A stretch of DNA of 44,276 nucleotides, taken from positions 1 through 44,276 of the forward strand of contig RSEH01000306.1 in NCBI GenBank assembly GCA_006503475.1. Reading direction: 5' to 3'. The notes beneath the pieces were generated by a model. It did no database searches and had not been told where the DNA came from. It saw nothing but the letters and a program-made list of their open reading frames with translations. Every line of letters starts with the position of its first letter. Position 1 is the stretch's first letter. This stretch comes from Stentor roeselii. Taxonomy: Eukaryota > Ciliophora > Heterotrichea > Heterotrichida > Stentoridae. The position numbers and the translations under genes are program-made. Of the stretch, positions 35,587 through 44,276 are shown piece by piece.

Positions 35587-36200
35587 AAAGCCTAAAAAAC
35601 TCTATATACACAAAAATCTTTACAGAGGACTCAAATCTATGAGTAAAAATCAACTTTTGAAAGATCATCTAAAAAAAACTATATGTTTAAAGCCTAAAAA
35701 AACCTCTCTATACAGAAAAATCTTAACAGAGGACTCAAATCTATAAGAAACAATCAACTTTTGAAAGATCATCTCAAAGAAATTATTTGTTTAAAGGCTA
35801 AAAAAACTCTCTATACACAAAAATCTTCAAACAGGACTCAATCTAGGAGTAAAAAATTACCTTTTGAAAGATTATCTCAAAGAAACTATTTGTTAAAAGC
35901 CTAAAAAACCTCTCTATACACAAAAATCTTCACACAGGACTCAAATCGATGACTAAACAATCAACTTTTCCAAAATCACCTCAAAGAAATTATTTGTTTA
36001 AAAGCCTAAAAAACCTCTCTATACACAAAAATCTTCACACAGGACCCAAATCGATGAGTAAACAATCAACTTTTGAAAGATCATCTCAAAGAAATTATTT
36101 GTTTAAAACCTAAAAAACCTCTCTATAACAAAAATCTTCACACAGGACCCAAATCGATGAGTAAAAAATCAACTTTTCCAAAAATCATCTCAAGAAACTT
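35587..36200. repeat. Tandem repeat, six copies of ~103 bp
   Basis: Units begin at about 35587, 35689, 35793, 35896, 36001 and 36105 (periods 102-105) with AAAGCCTAAAAAA. They share CTCTATACACAAAAATCTT, a CAGGACTCAAATC block, ATCAACTTTTGAAAGATCAT and AAAGAAATTATTTGTTTAAA. Copies differ by scattered substitutions and short indels. Several units hold the small inverted repeat ACTCA...TGAGT. The units have no open frame. The array ends ~240 bp before the start of a secreted protein gene and could be a promoter-proximal minisatellite. Confidence 0.9.
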
Positions 36201-36300
36201 ATAATTATAATTTACATAACAAACCTTAAGCATGGCTACTTTATTCCTTCTTCAAGAAAAGAGAGCCTTTGAGACTTTTCTACCATCCAAGGATTAATAA

Positions 36301-36331
36301 ATTCGAATCCTCAGAGCTGAATCGAATTAAC
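36301..36331. promoter_or_regulatory. Inverted repeat upstream of the first Ser-rich gene
   Basis: AATTCGA and TCGAATT arms (7 bp) surround TCAG/CTGA arms (4 bp), giving a cruciform-like element ~110 bases before the ATG at 36440. A regulatory role is a guess from position and symmetry. Confidence 0.35.
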
Positions 36332-36425
36332 TAAGGAAAAATTATATAAAATAACTAGGAGCTTAAGGAAAAAAATTAAAATAAAATTAATCAGTATTAT
36401 TACTTATATGGCTTATCGACATAAA

Positions 36426-36439
36426 ACGGATATATAAAT
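36426..36439 (+). promoter_or_regulatory. Leader motif ACGGATA shared by the Ser-rich genes
   Basis: ACGGATA lies 7 bases before the ATG of the first Ser-rich gene, and the same heptamer lies 10 bases before the ATG of the second (41764-41770). Both are embedded in AAACGGATA followed by an AT-rich stretch. No other gene start in the window was seen to have it, so it may mark co-regulation or common descent. Confidence 0.4.
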
Positions 36440-38326
36440 ATGGCTCCTAGAGTTATCGTCTTAGTGGCTCTGCTTTTCCTTACAAAAGCACTAATTAATG
36501 ACCCTGCATTGAAACAGAAAGCTTTAGCAAACGAGTTTTTACAACTAACTGAGAGTAGTACCTCTTCATCAGAAAGTGATAGCTCTGAATCAGATAGTAG
36601 CACCTCTTCGTCAGAAAGTGATAGCTCTGAATCAGAAACAAGCATATCTACATCAGAAAGTGAAAGCTCTGAATCAAGTGCATCTTCATCAGAAAGTGAA
36701 AGCTCTGAATCCAGTGAATCTTCAGAAAGTGATGACTCTGAATCCAGTGCACCTACACCAGAAAGTGAAAACCCTGAACCAATAACATCTACATCAGAAA
36801 GTGATAACTCTGAATCCAGTGAATCTTCAGAAAGTGAAAGCTCTGAATCAAGTGCATCTTCATCAGAAAGTGAAAGCTCTGAATCCAGTGAATCTTCATC
36901 AGAAAGTGATGACTCTGAATCCAGTGCACCTACACCAGAAAGTGAAAACCCTGAACCAATTACATCTTCATCAGAAAGTGAAACCTCTGAGTCAAGTGAA
37001 TCTTCATCAGAAAGTGAAAGCTCTGAATCCAGTGAATCTTCAGAAAGTGAAAGCTCTGAATCCAGTGAATCTTCAGAAAGTGAAAGCTCTGAATCCAGTG
37101 CATCTACATCAGAAAGTATTGACTCTCAATCCAGTGCACCTACACCAGAAAGTGAAAACCCTGAACCAATTACATCTACATCAGAAAGTGAAACCTCTGA
37201 GTCAAGTGAATCTTCATCAGAAAGTGAAAGCTCTGAATCAAGTGAATCTAGATCAGAAAGTGAAAGCTCTGAATCAAGTGAATCTTCATCAGAAAGTGAT
37301 AGCTCTGAATCAGAATCAAGTATATCAGAAAGTGATAACTCTTCATTAGGAAATGGAATCAACCCTTCAGAGACCTCGAATTCAGAAAATACTGAAACAA
37401 CTTCAGATACTTCGAACTCAGAAAATAGTAACACCTTAACAAGTTCAGGCACTATTACTTCAGAAAATACTGAAGAAAACTTAGAAAATACTGAAGAAAA
37501 CTCAGAAAATAATGAATCCAACTCAGAAAATACTGAAGAGGACTTAGAAAATACTGAAGAAAACTCAGAAAATAATGAATCCAACTCAGAAAATACTGAA
37601 GAAAACTCAGAAAATAATGAATCCAACTCAGAAAATACTGAAGAGGACTCAGAAAATACTGAAGAAAACTCAGAAAATACTGAAGAAAACTCAGAAAATA
37701 ATGAATCCAACTCAGAAAATACTGAAGAGGACTCAGAAAATACTGAAGAAAACTCAGAAAATACTGAAGAAAACTCAGAAAATACTGAAGAAAACTCAGA
37801 AAATACAGCAAGCGACCATTCAACTAATGATAATAATGAAAGCTCAAGCCAAAATTCTGAAAATTCAAATAATGAAAATTTCTCTAATGAAGAGGCTGCA
37901 GGCTCAAGTTCAAATACAGAAGGCATAACTACCGAAAATTCGGCAAGTTCAAGCTCAGACTCTGAAAATTCAGCAAGTTCAAGCTCAGACACTGATAATT
38001 CATCAAGTGCAAACTCAACTACTGATGATTCACCAAGTAGCGCCTCAACTACACAAAATACAATTAGCACTTCCATTAGTATAGAGGGTTCGTTGACCAT
38101 ACCTGATGGAGCAATTTCAAAATTTGAAATTTCTTCAAATTCTTCACCATTATCTGAATTATCAAACAACAATCCTGATGCGATAGCCCAATCATTAAAT
38201 TCAAATATAAACGAGGCGATAGAAGGTTTGAACCATCTCATCAATAGTAATTCTGGCCAAAGCATATCATCTACATCCTTTTCATTCTTGGATTTAAATA
38301 GGACAACTAATCAGATATCTAGTTAA
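36440..38326 (+). CDS. Secreted Ser/Glu-rich repeat protein (copy 1)
   Basis: The protein has 628 residues. The N-terminus (MAPRVIVLVALLFLTKALIN) is a signal peptide with a hydrophobic core at 5-14. About 35-300 consists of Ser/Glu/Asp repeats (SESESSESS units) interrupted three times by APTPESENPEP. About 340-455 consists of Asn/Glu repeats (ENTEENSENNESNS), then SSSDSENSA units. The last ~90 residues are less repetitive (IEGSLTIPDGAISKFEIS...) and may be a small folded domain. There is no Cys, so no disulphide framework. Numerous S-x-E sites suit secretory-pathway kinases and would make it a strongly acidic, calcium-binding or mucin-like polymer. A role in the extracellular coat, mucus or extrusome contents is inference. 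It shares its leader with the gene at 41781. Confidence 0.82.
   Translation: MAPRVIVLVALLFLTKALINDPALKQKALANEFLQLTESSTSSSESDSSESDSSTSSSESDSSESETSISTSESESSESSASSSESESSESSESSESDDSESSAPTPESENPEPITSTSESDNSESSESSESESSESSASSSESESSESSESSSESDDSESSAPTPESENPEPITSSSESETSESSESSSESESSESSESSESESSESSESSESESSESSASTSESIDSQSSAPTPESENPEPITSTSESETSESSESSSESESSESSESRSESESSESSESSSESDSSESESSISESDNSSLGNGINPSETSNSENTETTSDTSNSENSNTLTSSGTITSENTEENLENTEENSENNESNSENTEEDLENTEENSENNESNSENTEENSENNESNSENTEEDSENTEENSENTEENSENNESNSENTEEDSENTEENSENTEENSENTEENSENTASDHSTNDNNESSSQNSENSNNENFSNEEAAGSSSNTEGITTENSASSSSDSENSASSSSDTDNSSSANSTTDDSPSSASTTQNTISTSISIEGSLTIPDGAISKFEISSNSSPLSELSNNNPDAIAQSLNSNINEAIEGLNHLINSNSGQSISSTSFSFLDLNRTTNQISS
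36556..37332 (+). repeat. Coding minisatellite, Ser/Glu units
   Basis: Units of about 18-33 bases built from TCAGAAAGTGAAAGCTCTGA and variants are arranged in higher-order blocks that end in the segment coding APTPESENPEP (three occurrences). This gives a super-repeat of several hundred bases. The alternative frames of this stretch are also open, an artefact of the repeat. Confidence 0.9.
37461..37805 (+). repeat. Coding minisatellite, ENTEENS units
   Basis: A 21-base unit (GAAAATACTGAAGAAAACTC-A, coding ENTEENS) alternates with a variant coding ENNESNS or ENTEEDS to form longer repeats. The unit boundaries keep frame throughout, so selection on the protein is likely despite repeat turnover. 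Confidence 0.9.
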
Positions 38327-39359
38327 TCAATTAGGAATTAGAAATTAAGAGTCTTTAAAGTATTAAGTGATTTTTCCTTTGTATAAATCCCATTTTTTAT
38401 TATATTTAAATTATAGAGATATTTACTTCAGATACTATTCGTATTCAATGAGTGATCTGAAGATAAGGATTTTCGGTATAAGAATTAAATGGTTTAATTG
38501 TTATAATATGATTAGTTGTATGTGACTTTCTGATAGAAAAAGATCCTAGATACTGAGAAGATTGTTTCATATCTACCAGAATCATCTAACTCACATGCAT
38601 TCTCACTACAGTCGATTAGCATCAATAATATCATTAAAGGAAATTCATATCGCAAATGAATTTATTTAGAAACCCAAAAACCTAAATTCGACCTGCCAAT
38701 AGTCCTTCCTGCAAAACTGCTTTATGACTAATTTACTGTGATGATAATGGAAATGGCAACATAGGATTTTTTTGCTATCTAGGAAAGATTTTAAAAGATA
38801 AGATAAATTTGTTTGTGGATAGCCCTAAAACTCCTCAAAAAAATTTCCTAGTAATTATTTTGTATTCTAAATGCAAATCTAAAAAATAAAAGTGTTAAAA
38901 TAAATTACTTTGGAAATACTCTATGTCCACTTTAATTCTTCAATATGGTAAAAAACATTGAGGTGATTGTAAATAAAATCAGAATTTATCACAATTAAAA
39001 GTAAAATATTAGTGAAAGGAATATCTAATAAATGCTTTTCTTCTATTTCCTAATATTTTCAGTTAATTCATCGTCGTTAAAAACTTTTTTACCAACATGT
39101 TCAAATGAGACTGAAACTTAATTCAAGGTGTTAATCAAATAATCTGGTCCATCTAAAAAAATATTAAAAGTTGATTCTTTTCATTGCAGATAGACTAGTC
39201 TAGACTTTGTTGATTTCTTCATGGTCAGCATGTTTTCATTGAAAACTTTCTTCGAGTCATAACTATTTCCAGAGGATTTCCCTGATGTGAGTCTTGAATA
39301 TTGAAGGATTCAGTTAATTGCCAAACATTTGAAGTATTTCTGAACTTCTGTTAAGATGT

Positions 39360-39395
39360 CGGTCTAGCCTTTTGGAAGAAAAGGCTAGAAGACCG
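39360..39395. other. Long stem-loop, possible small RNA
   Basis: The left arm 39360-39373 (CGGTCTAGCCTTTT) pairs along its whole length with 39379-39395 apart from a three-base bulge, leaving loop GGAAG. The stem has fourteen base pairs. A T6 run follows ~30 bases later on the top strand. No family is recognised. Confidence 0.4.
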
Positions 39396-41763
39396 AAGTG
39401 AAGGTCAAGGATTTGTCTTTTTTAAGCAGTTGTTGAAAACCATGAGCAATTCAAATAATTGCATAATTAAAGATACGTTTTTCTTCATTCTTCTCAGAGC
39501 TTTATTCAAATGACTTAAAGGAGGTCCAGAGTTATCTTTGGTATTCACTCATTTAGAAAATGATTGAATTTCAAGAAAATCGATAGTTTTTATAAGGTTC
39601 ATTCGTAGTTTCTCACAGTTTTTGGAGACTCTCGTCATTAGTAGCCACTTTTTGTGTTTCAATGTTTGGAAACCTCGAAGTTTTCTTTGCCTTAGCAGCA
39701 GCTTTGATTATTATTAGAAATTTCCTTCTTCATCAATGCCCATGAGAAGTATCAATGCTGAACTGGTCTAAACCTGATTAATTTTTCTCTTTTCATGAAA
39801 AATGATTTTCTATCATTTTCAGTGAAGTGTAAATCTGGATCTAAGAACTGAAAATTTAGCAGGTTTTGGTAATGATAATAAAAATCAACTAGTTAAACCT
39901 ACTCATCTTGCCTATTTTCTCGTTAAACAGCTTTAATCTGTAGTTTTTTACCAACCGGGAAAAATTTCTATTAGAACTTCAGCCGTATTGAAATTTTGAA
40001 TTTACTCCTAAGCTCTTGCTTACTTACTTAATTTGAAATTTTTTACTGTAATATTCCTTAAGATAATCCTAAATCAACTACCTTCTTACTTCTGAACTGT
40101 TTTAATCAGACAAAGAGTTACTAATCCTCTCATATCTTAGTAATTTTCCAGGGATAAATGGAATGATTTATGCTTGGGGAGGTCAGAGGAATTTAACCTC
40201 GATACAAGTTGATCTACACAAAGTCTCATAACTGATATTAAGCGCCTCTTATATTGTTTGAAAGCAGCTTTAATTCAAGGAAAAGAAATTGCTCAAACTT
40301 AGCAATAAGATTTTAGAGGGTGAATTATATGAATGATATTATGGAGTTTAGGTTGGATCATTTAAAAAATGAACAACATAAGAGCGTATCTCTCTTGATG
40401 CCTGCATAACTGAGATGGTAACTGATACAAAGACAAAAAAGTTAAATTTTAAAGTTATTAAATAAAGTATTTATAATAAAAATATTCGCATAGATTGAAA
40501 TAATCCACTGAAAACAATATATAAAAACTAGAAAATAGATAAAATTCATTTAATTTGAACTTTTTATTCTCAATTTCCCTTATATAAATATTCCAACATT
40601 CTTTAACTATTCAGCTCTTTAACCAAACTATTGACTCTAAAATCCACCCAGATAAATAAAATAAATTCAACAGTAACACTACCTAAAGCGAAAGGAAAAA
40701 AAAACCCATACTTAAAAACAACTTGAATATCTAGGCCGCTTCAATAAACCCCATCATCATCAAGTGCAAGTTGTAAATACAGCTCTCATTTAAGCCTTTG
40801 AAATCCAAGATAGGCTGAAACCCTTTACTTAAAGATCAAAGGTATTAAATCCTTTAAGTTAATTAAATAAGGATCATCACGCATCTTTAGCCTAAGCCTC
40901 AGCTGAATGAGCATCAAAAGTCTTTTTTCATTCTTCCACTAAAAAAAAATCATGTCTGCCTCCTTCAAAATCCTCTAAGCTCGTCCCTCAAGACCCAGGT
41001 CCTGAGAATGACTTAAAATTTAATCACTTTGTAAAAATTGATTAAAAAGTCGTGATCTTTGAGTATTTCAACTTCAAAGCATCCAAGTTCATATCTGAAA
41101 TATCTGAAGTCTTCACCTTTCTTAGATTGGTTTAAACCCGTGAGATCCTGGAAAAGTTTTTTTATTTAATTACGAAGAAACTCGCCTTCTTCACATTTTT
41201 TAGCCTGAAAGGTAAGACTGGGTCTTTTGATGTCTTTAATTTGAAAAGACATTGACTCATCTTTCAAGTTTTACCTTTTTTTGCTTTTAAATCGACTTTT
41301 GGACTTCTGACATTTTTTAGTTAGGAGAAGAGCCAGGCATTAGTTGAATTAAATATTTTTTTATATTTAGAGGATTTACTAAAGGTGAATGATTGAATTG
41401 TCAAATATTTCTCAGTATCACCGGGCTGTAGTCAAAGTCACTTAGTAGACGACTTAGTTCGAGTAATAAAAGTGAAAAATAAAAATAGAATCAAGAAATA
41501 AAATAAATTTTCCTATTTTAGAAAATTTTTTATTCAAGCCTTTTGTGATGGAAGATTAGAAAGGGATAAGAGAACTAAGTTATCTAAAACTAAGAAAATC
41601 CTAAGATTTAGGACTTGTGAGGTTCAGGAAGTGAAAATGAATATTTAGAACCATTTATATACATAAAATCCCAAAACTTGATATCTTTATTCAATCAAAA
41701 ATATCAACAAATATAAAAAAAAAGTATAAAAAATGAAAAAACCTTAAACTTTTTAGTCAAGAA

Positions 41764-41780
41764 ACGGATAGATACTAAAT
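41764..41780 (+). promoter_or_regulatory. ACGGATA leader motif, second copy
   Basis: ACGGATA at 41764-41770 lies 10 bases before the ATG. It matches the motif before the paralogous gene at 36440. Confidence 0.4.
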
Positions 41781-42809
41781 ATGGTTCCTAGAATGGCCAT
41801 CATAGCTACTGTGTTACTTGCAGCTAAAGCTTTAATTGATGACCGTGAAATGCATCAAAAGTCTTTAACAGGATTTCTTGAGATATCAGAACAAACTGGT
41901 ATTCAAGGATTGGTTGTATCTCCATCTAATTTTCTTAGTCAACCTTTGGAATCAGAAATAGTCACTGAAAATCAAGAAGAATCAAGTGAAACAGAGTCAA
42001 GTGAAGCTGAAAACGATTCGATTGATAGTTCTAGCTCAAATGATTCTGAAGAAAAAAATTATGATTCAACCGAGACAGCCAGCGATTCTGAGGAAAGTGA
42101 AATATTACAAGAGATAAGCGAAAATTTTGAAGATGAAGTAATCGACTCTCAAATAATGATTGAAGATGATTCAGAAGAAAATGAAACTGAGGAAAGCGAT
42201 AGCAATAATAATTCAACAGATTCTGAATCAAACTTGGCAGAAGAAACAGTGGTAATTCAACTGACTACCTCGCAAAATACAGCATCTTCTTCTTCGAACA
42301 ACAATACATCTGTAAATACAAGCGCAAATAACTCAGCAAATAATGGTGCATCAAATTCAAATGCATCCTCATCGACAAATTCAGGCACTTCTTCCTCTGG
42401 AAGTACTGGATCATCGAGTTCAGGTACTTCTCCCTCTGGAACTGCTGGATCATCAAACTCAGGTACTTCTTCCTCTGGAACTACTGGATCATCGAGTTCA
42501 GGTACCTCATCAGGTACTTCTTCCTCTGGATCATCGAATGCAGGAACCACATCATCAACAAATTCAGACACTTCAAATACTGAGGCATCATCAAATTCAG
42601 GAGCAACCCCATCAACAAGTTCAGAAACTTCAAATACTGAGGTATCATCAAGTTCAGGATCAACCCCATCAGCAAGTTCAGGTGATTCCTTACAAATGAG
42701 CGAGACATCATCGGATTCAGGTACTTCCTCATCTACAGTTTCAAATACTACTTACTCAGATGACGATGGAGCACCGAAAATATTAGTGGTTGTCGTAAGT
42801 ATTACTTGA
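41781..42809 (+). CDS. Secreted Ser-rich protein (copy 2)
   Basis: The protein has 342 residues. The N-terminal 45 residues align with copy 1: M-(A/V)-P-R, a hydrophobic core, A-K-A-L-I-(N/D)-D, a Gln-Lys pair, and F-L-(Q/E)-x-(T/S)-E. This shows common descent and a signal peptide. Residues ~60-155 are acidic Ser/Glu/Asp, about 160-330 are Ser/Thr/Gly/Asn repeats (SSSGTTGSSSSGTS), and the end is D-D-D-G-A-P-K followed by a short hydrophobic tail I-L-V-V-V-V-S-I-T. The body has diverged completely from copy 1 while the leader is conserved, typical of fast-evolving secreted polymers. The final codons coincide with an intron-like 15-mer (GTAAGTATTACTTGA), so the true C-terminus is uncertain. 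Confidence 0.78.
   Translation: MVPRMAIIATVLLAAKALIDDREMHQKSLTGFLEISEQTGIQGLVVSPSNFLSQPLESEIVTENQEESSETESSEAENDSIDSSSSNDSEEKNYDSTETASDSEESEILQEISENFEDEVIDSQIMIEDDSEENETEESDSNNNSTDSESNLAEETVVIQLTTSQNTASSSSNNNTSVNTSANNSANNGASNSNASSSTNSGTSSSGSTGSSSSGTSPSGTAGSSNSGTSSSGTTGSSSSGTSSGTSSSGSSNAGTTSSTNSDTSNTEASSNSGATPSTSSETSNTEVSSSSGSTPSASSGDSLQMSETSSDSGTSSSTVSNTTYSDDDGAPKILVVVVSIT
42390..42700 (+). repeat. Coding repeats, Ser/Gly/Thr units
   Basis: Units of about 30 and 36 bases recur (TCAGGTACTTCTTCCTCTGG coding SGTSSSG, then TCAAATACTGAGG coding SNTEA/V). The array stays in the protein's frame. The antisense frames are also open as a by-product. Confidence 0.85.
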
Positions 42810-44276
42810 TTTTTAAATTAAAGAATAGATGATTTAGATAATATTATTAATAAATAGCATGATAATAGTAATATTTATAGAAAATATATTCATTAAATCA
42901 GAAATTAATATACCTTATAATGATCATCAATATAAATAGTTTCATTCTGATATGAAGCCTTAATCTTATAAATTTTATTTACAATAAGATATAAAAATTG
43001 ATATAGAAGAAAATCTCTTAAATTGGGCATTAAACAGATACAATCAGAAATAATTTAATTATTCCATCTCATCTTTATACCTCAATACTTTTTCATTATT
43101 TTCTATCAGATCTCCATGACGAGAAGAAGGTAAATTGATGAATATTAATTCAGAGACAATATCTGATACAAATTCATTTCCATAGTATTTTTATAGATAA
43201 TTAAGGAACATTTCTGATATTGAAGATCCATTTAAATTTTTTATTTTAGATACAATATCAATAAATTTTAAATAGAAACCTCATTAGTTTTTGAGTTTTA
43301 AATCGAAAAAAGAAGATTCTAATTCGGAAAAGATGATTGAAATTATTTGGCCTGAGTTACTTGAAGAAATCAATGGTTTTAGTGAAAATTTTCATTGAGG
43401 TTAAACCTGCCTGATAAGAAATTCTTTGAAACATTAGAAGAATATAGTCGTATCAATAAGACGATAACTTTATCTTAACAACTATCGCATTTTCCTATAG
43501 TTTCATTACATTCTTCTAAAGTGATACTAAACTAGCTTTTATTTTTGAATAATTAATCTATGAATTTATGAGAAATTTGCAGATTTTCGCTGATATTTGT
43601 ATATAAATTAAAAACACAATCAGATATTCAATTATTTTTAAAATTCCTGAAGAAATAAGATTGTGATAAGAGTATTTCAAGTTTTTGAATTGAAACTAAA
43701 TGGATTATTTATTAAGTAATAATGATTTTGCATGTATAAATAGACTCATTAAAAATACATTCATTAATTTAACTAATGATTAAAAGCTTTTTTGTTAATA
43801 ATTTACAATCTTCATTATTATATCAAAAGTATGAAATTAGAATAAATTTTAGAATCATCTGATTATCATATGTAGATTTAATACTGATTTAATGATAATT
43901 GTTTTAGAAACTTTTTGCCATGACCAGTTTTAATAATCAAATTTACTAGAGGACGCGAATCATACTTAAACGCAAGTTTTTCCCTTTTGACAATCCTGAT
44001 CAAATAGAGCATATATCTTCTCAGAGCTTTTTACTATAATTTATGTATTAACTTTAAACTTTAGGTGAAACAAGGATAGCTTTTTTAAATCAAATTGACT
44101 TAATTTAATACTTTAATTCCAAGGATACTAATTAAGATTCCAAGAAACTATTAAACATAAAGTCTTTGTTAAAAATTACCCCTTTCTAGTCCTTGCTGAA
44201 TGTAAAAGCATTTCTAGTATGGCCAATGACTAATTTTGGTTTTCTTTAATACACTTGAATATTCCAAAAATTACCT
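42810..44276. other. Right-end gene-poor region
   Basis: AT-rich with no coding frame or RNA gene that I can support. The last ~85 bases are the second copy of the dispersed repeat described at 35231. Confidence 0.55.
44191..44266. repeat. Dispersed repeat, copy B
   Basis: This matches 35231-35305, including the exact 19-base core TTTGGTTTTCTTTAATACA. In copy A the core lies ~1.15 kb before a Ser-rich secreted protein gene. By analogy another such gene may start about 1-1.3 kb beyond the end of this window. Confidence 0.75.

Larger units (their letters stand above)
38327..41780. other. 3.45-kb gene-poor region
   Basis: This is the longest spacer in the window. No intact coding frame is present. 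It includes a 36-base hairpin at 39360-39395 and a stretch (39200-39950) with a little more GC than its surroundings. The right third (about 40640-40760) is A/C-rich. A segment near 40570-40620 (ctcaatttcccttatataaa) resembles 35510-35550 upstream of the other Ser-rich gene, which suggests shared flanking sequence. A decayed gene is possible but not demonstrable. Confidence 0.55.

Noticed and set aside
35587-36200. CRISPR-like array
   Set aside because: The repeat fills the whole unit with no unique spacers, the period is ~103 bp, and the genome is eukaryotic.
37126-38265. Long antisense frame (379 codons) and other long frames through the Ser/Glu repeat gene
   Set aside because: They are by-products of the repeat unit being stop-free in several frames. 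The sense frame alone has a signal peptide and a paralogue with a matching leader.
39160-39980. Minus-strand reading of the gene-poor region as a protein with reassigned stop codons or as a pseudogene
   Set aside because: One frame reads as plausible sequence if all stops are taken as sense, but it has about 17 stops in 270 codons, which is what random DNA of this composition gives. All other genes here use the three stops as terminators.
40111-40231. Kelch-like fragment (MIYAWGGQRNL) in a short + strand frame
   Set aside because: It is a single short motif in a ~40-codon frame with stops on both sides and no second repeat. Chance is the simpler explanation.
41420-41490. tRNA-like segment with TTCGAGT
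   Set aside because: No consistent acceptor, anticodon or T stem can be paired on either strand.

Overview
The window reads as macronuclear DNA from a ciliate, most likely a heterotrich close to Stentor. It is AT-rich and gene-dense, and TAA, TAG and TGA all act only as terminators, so the code is standard. The one intron that can be demonstrated is 15 nt long, in the VPS26 gene. Fifteen-nucleotide introns with a standard code are, to my knowledge, characteristic of Stentor; Blepharisma shares tiny introns but reads TGA as Trp. Coiled-coil, LRR, SPRY, ADP-ribosylglycohydrolase and VIT-VWA proteins are all expansions common in ciliates. No bacterial-style signals are present.

Layout. From 0.5 to 10 kb there are six genes with moderate spacers: a Cys-motif protein, a two-RRM RNA-binding protein, a small coiled-coil protein, a C2H2 zinc-finger protein, a TSNAXIP1-like coiled-coil protein and an 876-residue coiled-coil protein. 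From 10.4 to 10.66 kb a GC-richer island with several perfect hairpins and a T8 end looks like an unassigned structured RNA gene. From 10.9 to 34.4 kb the packing is very tight: a Rab2-like GTPase without the catalytic Gln, a spinster-like MFS transporter, a divergent TBC-like protein, a B-box-like/LRR protein, a degenerate kinesin, a pseudokinase-like/SPRY protein, an ADP-ribosylglycohydrolase, a VIT-VWA protein, a second ADP-ribosylglycohydrolase, a coiled-coil protein, an LRR/coiled-coil protein, a coiled-coil protein with a C1q-like end, and retromer subunit VPS26. Gaps here include 0, 18, 25, 33 and 41 bp, and one pair of start codons overlaps.

From 34.4 kb to the end the character changes. 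Two paralogous secreted low-complexity Ser/Glu-rich proteins sit in 1.2-3.5 kb gene-poor stretches that hold a six-copy ~103-bp tandem repeat and a dispersed repeat. The second copy of that dispersed repeat lies at the right edge and suggests a third family member just outside.

Functional threads: membrane traffic (Rab2-like, TBC-like, VPS26), ADP-ribose removal (two paralogous hydrolases around a VWA protein), and cytoskeletal or ciliary coiled-coil proteins. The most unusual feature is compositional. Along the top strand the sequence repeatedly drifts from A/C-rich to G/T-rich and then resets abruptly. It does so inside genes as well as between them, and irrespective of gene direction.
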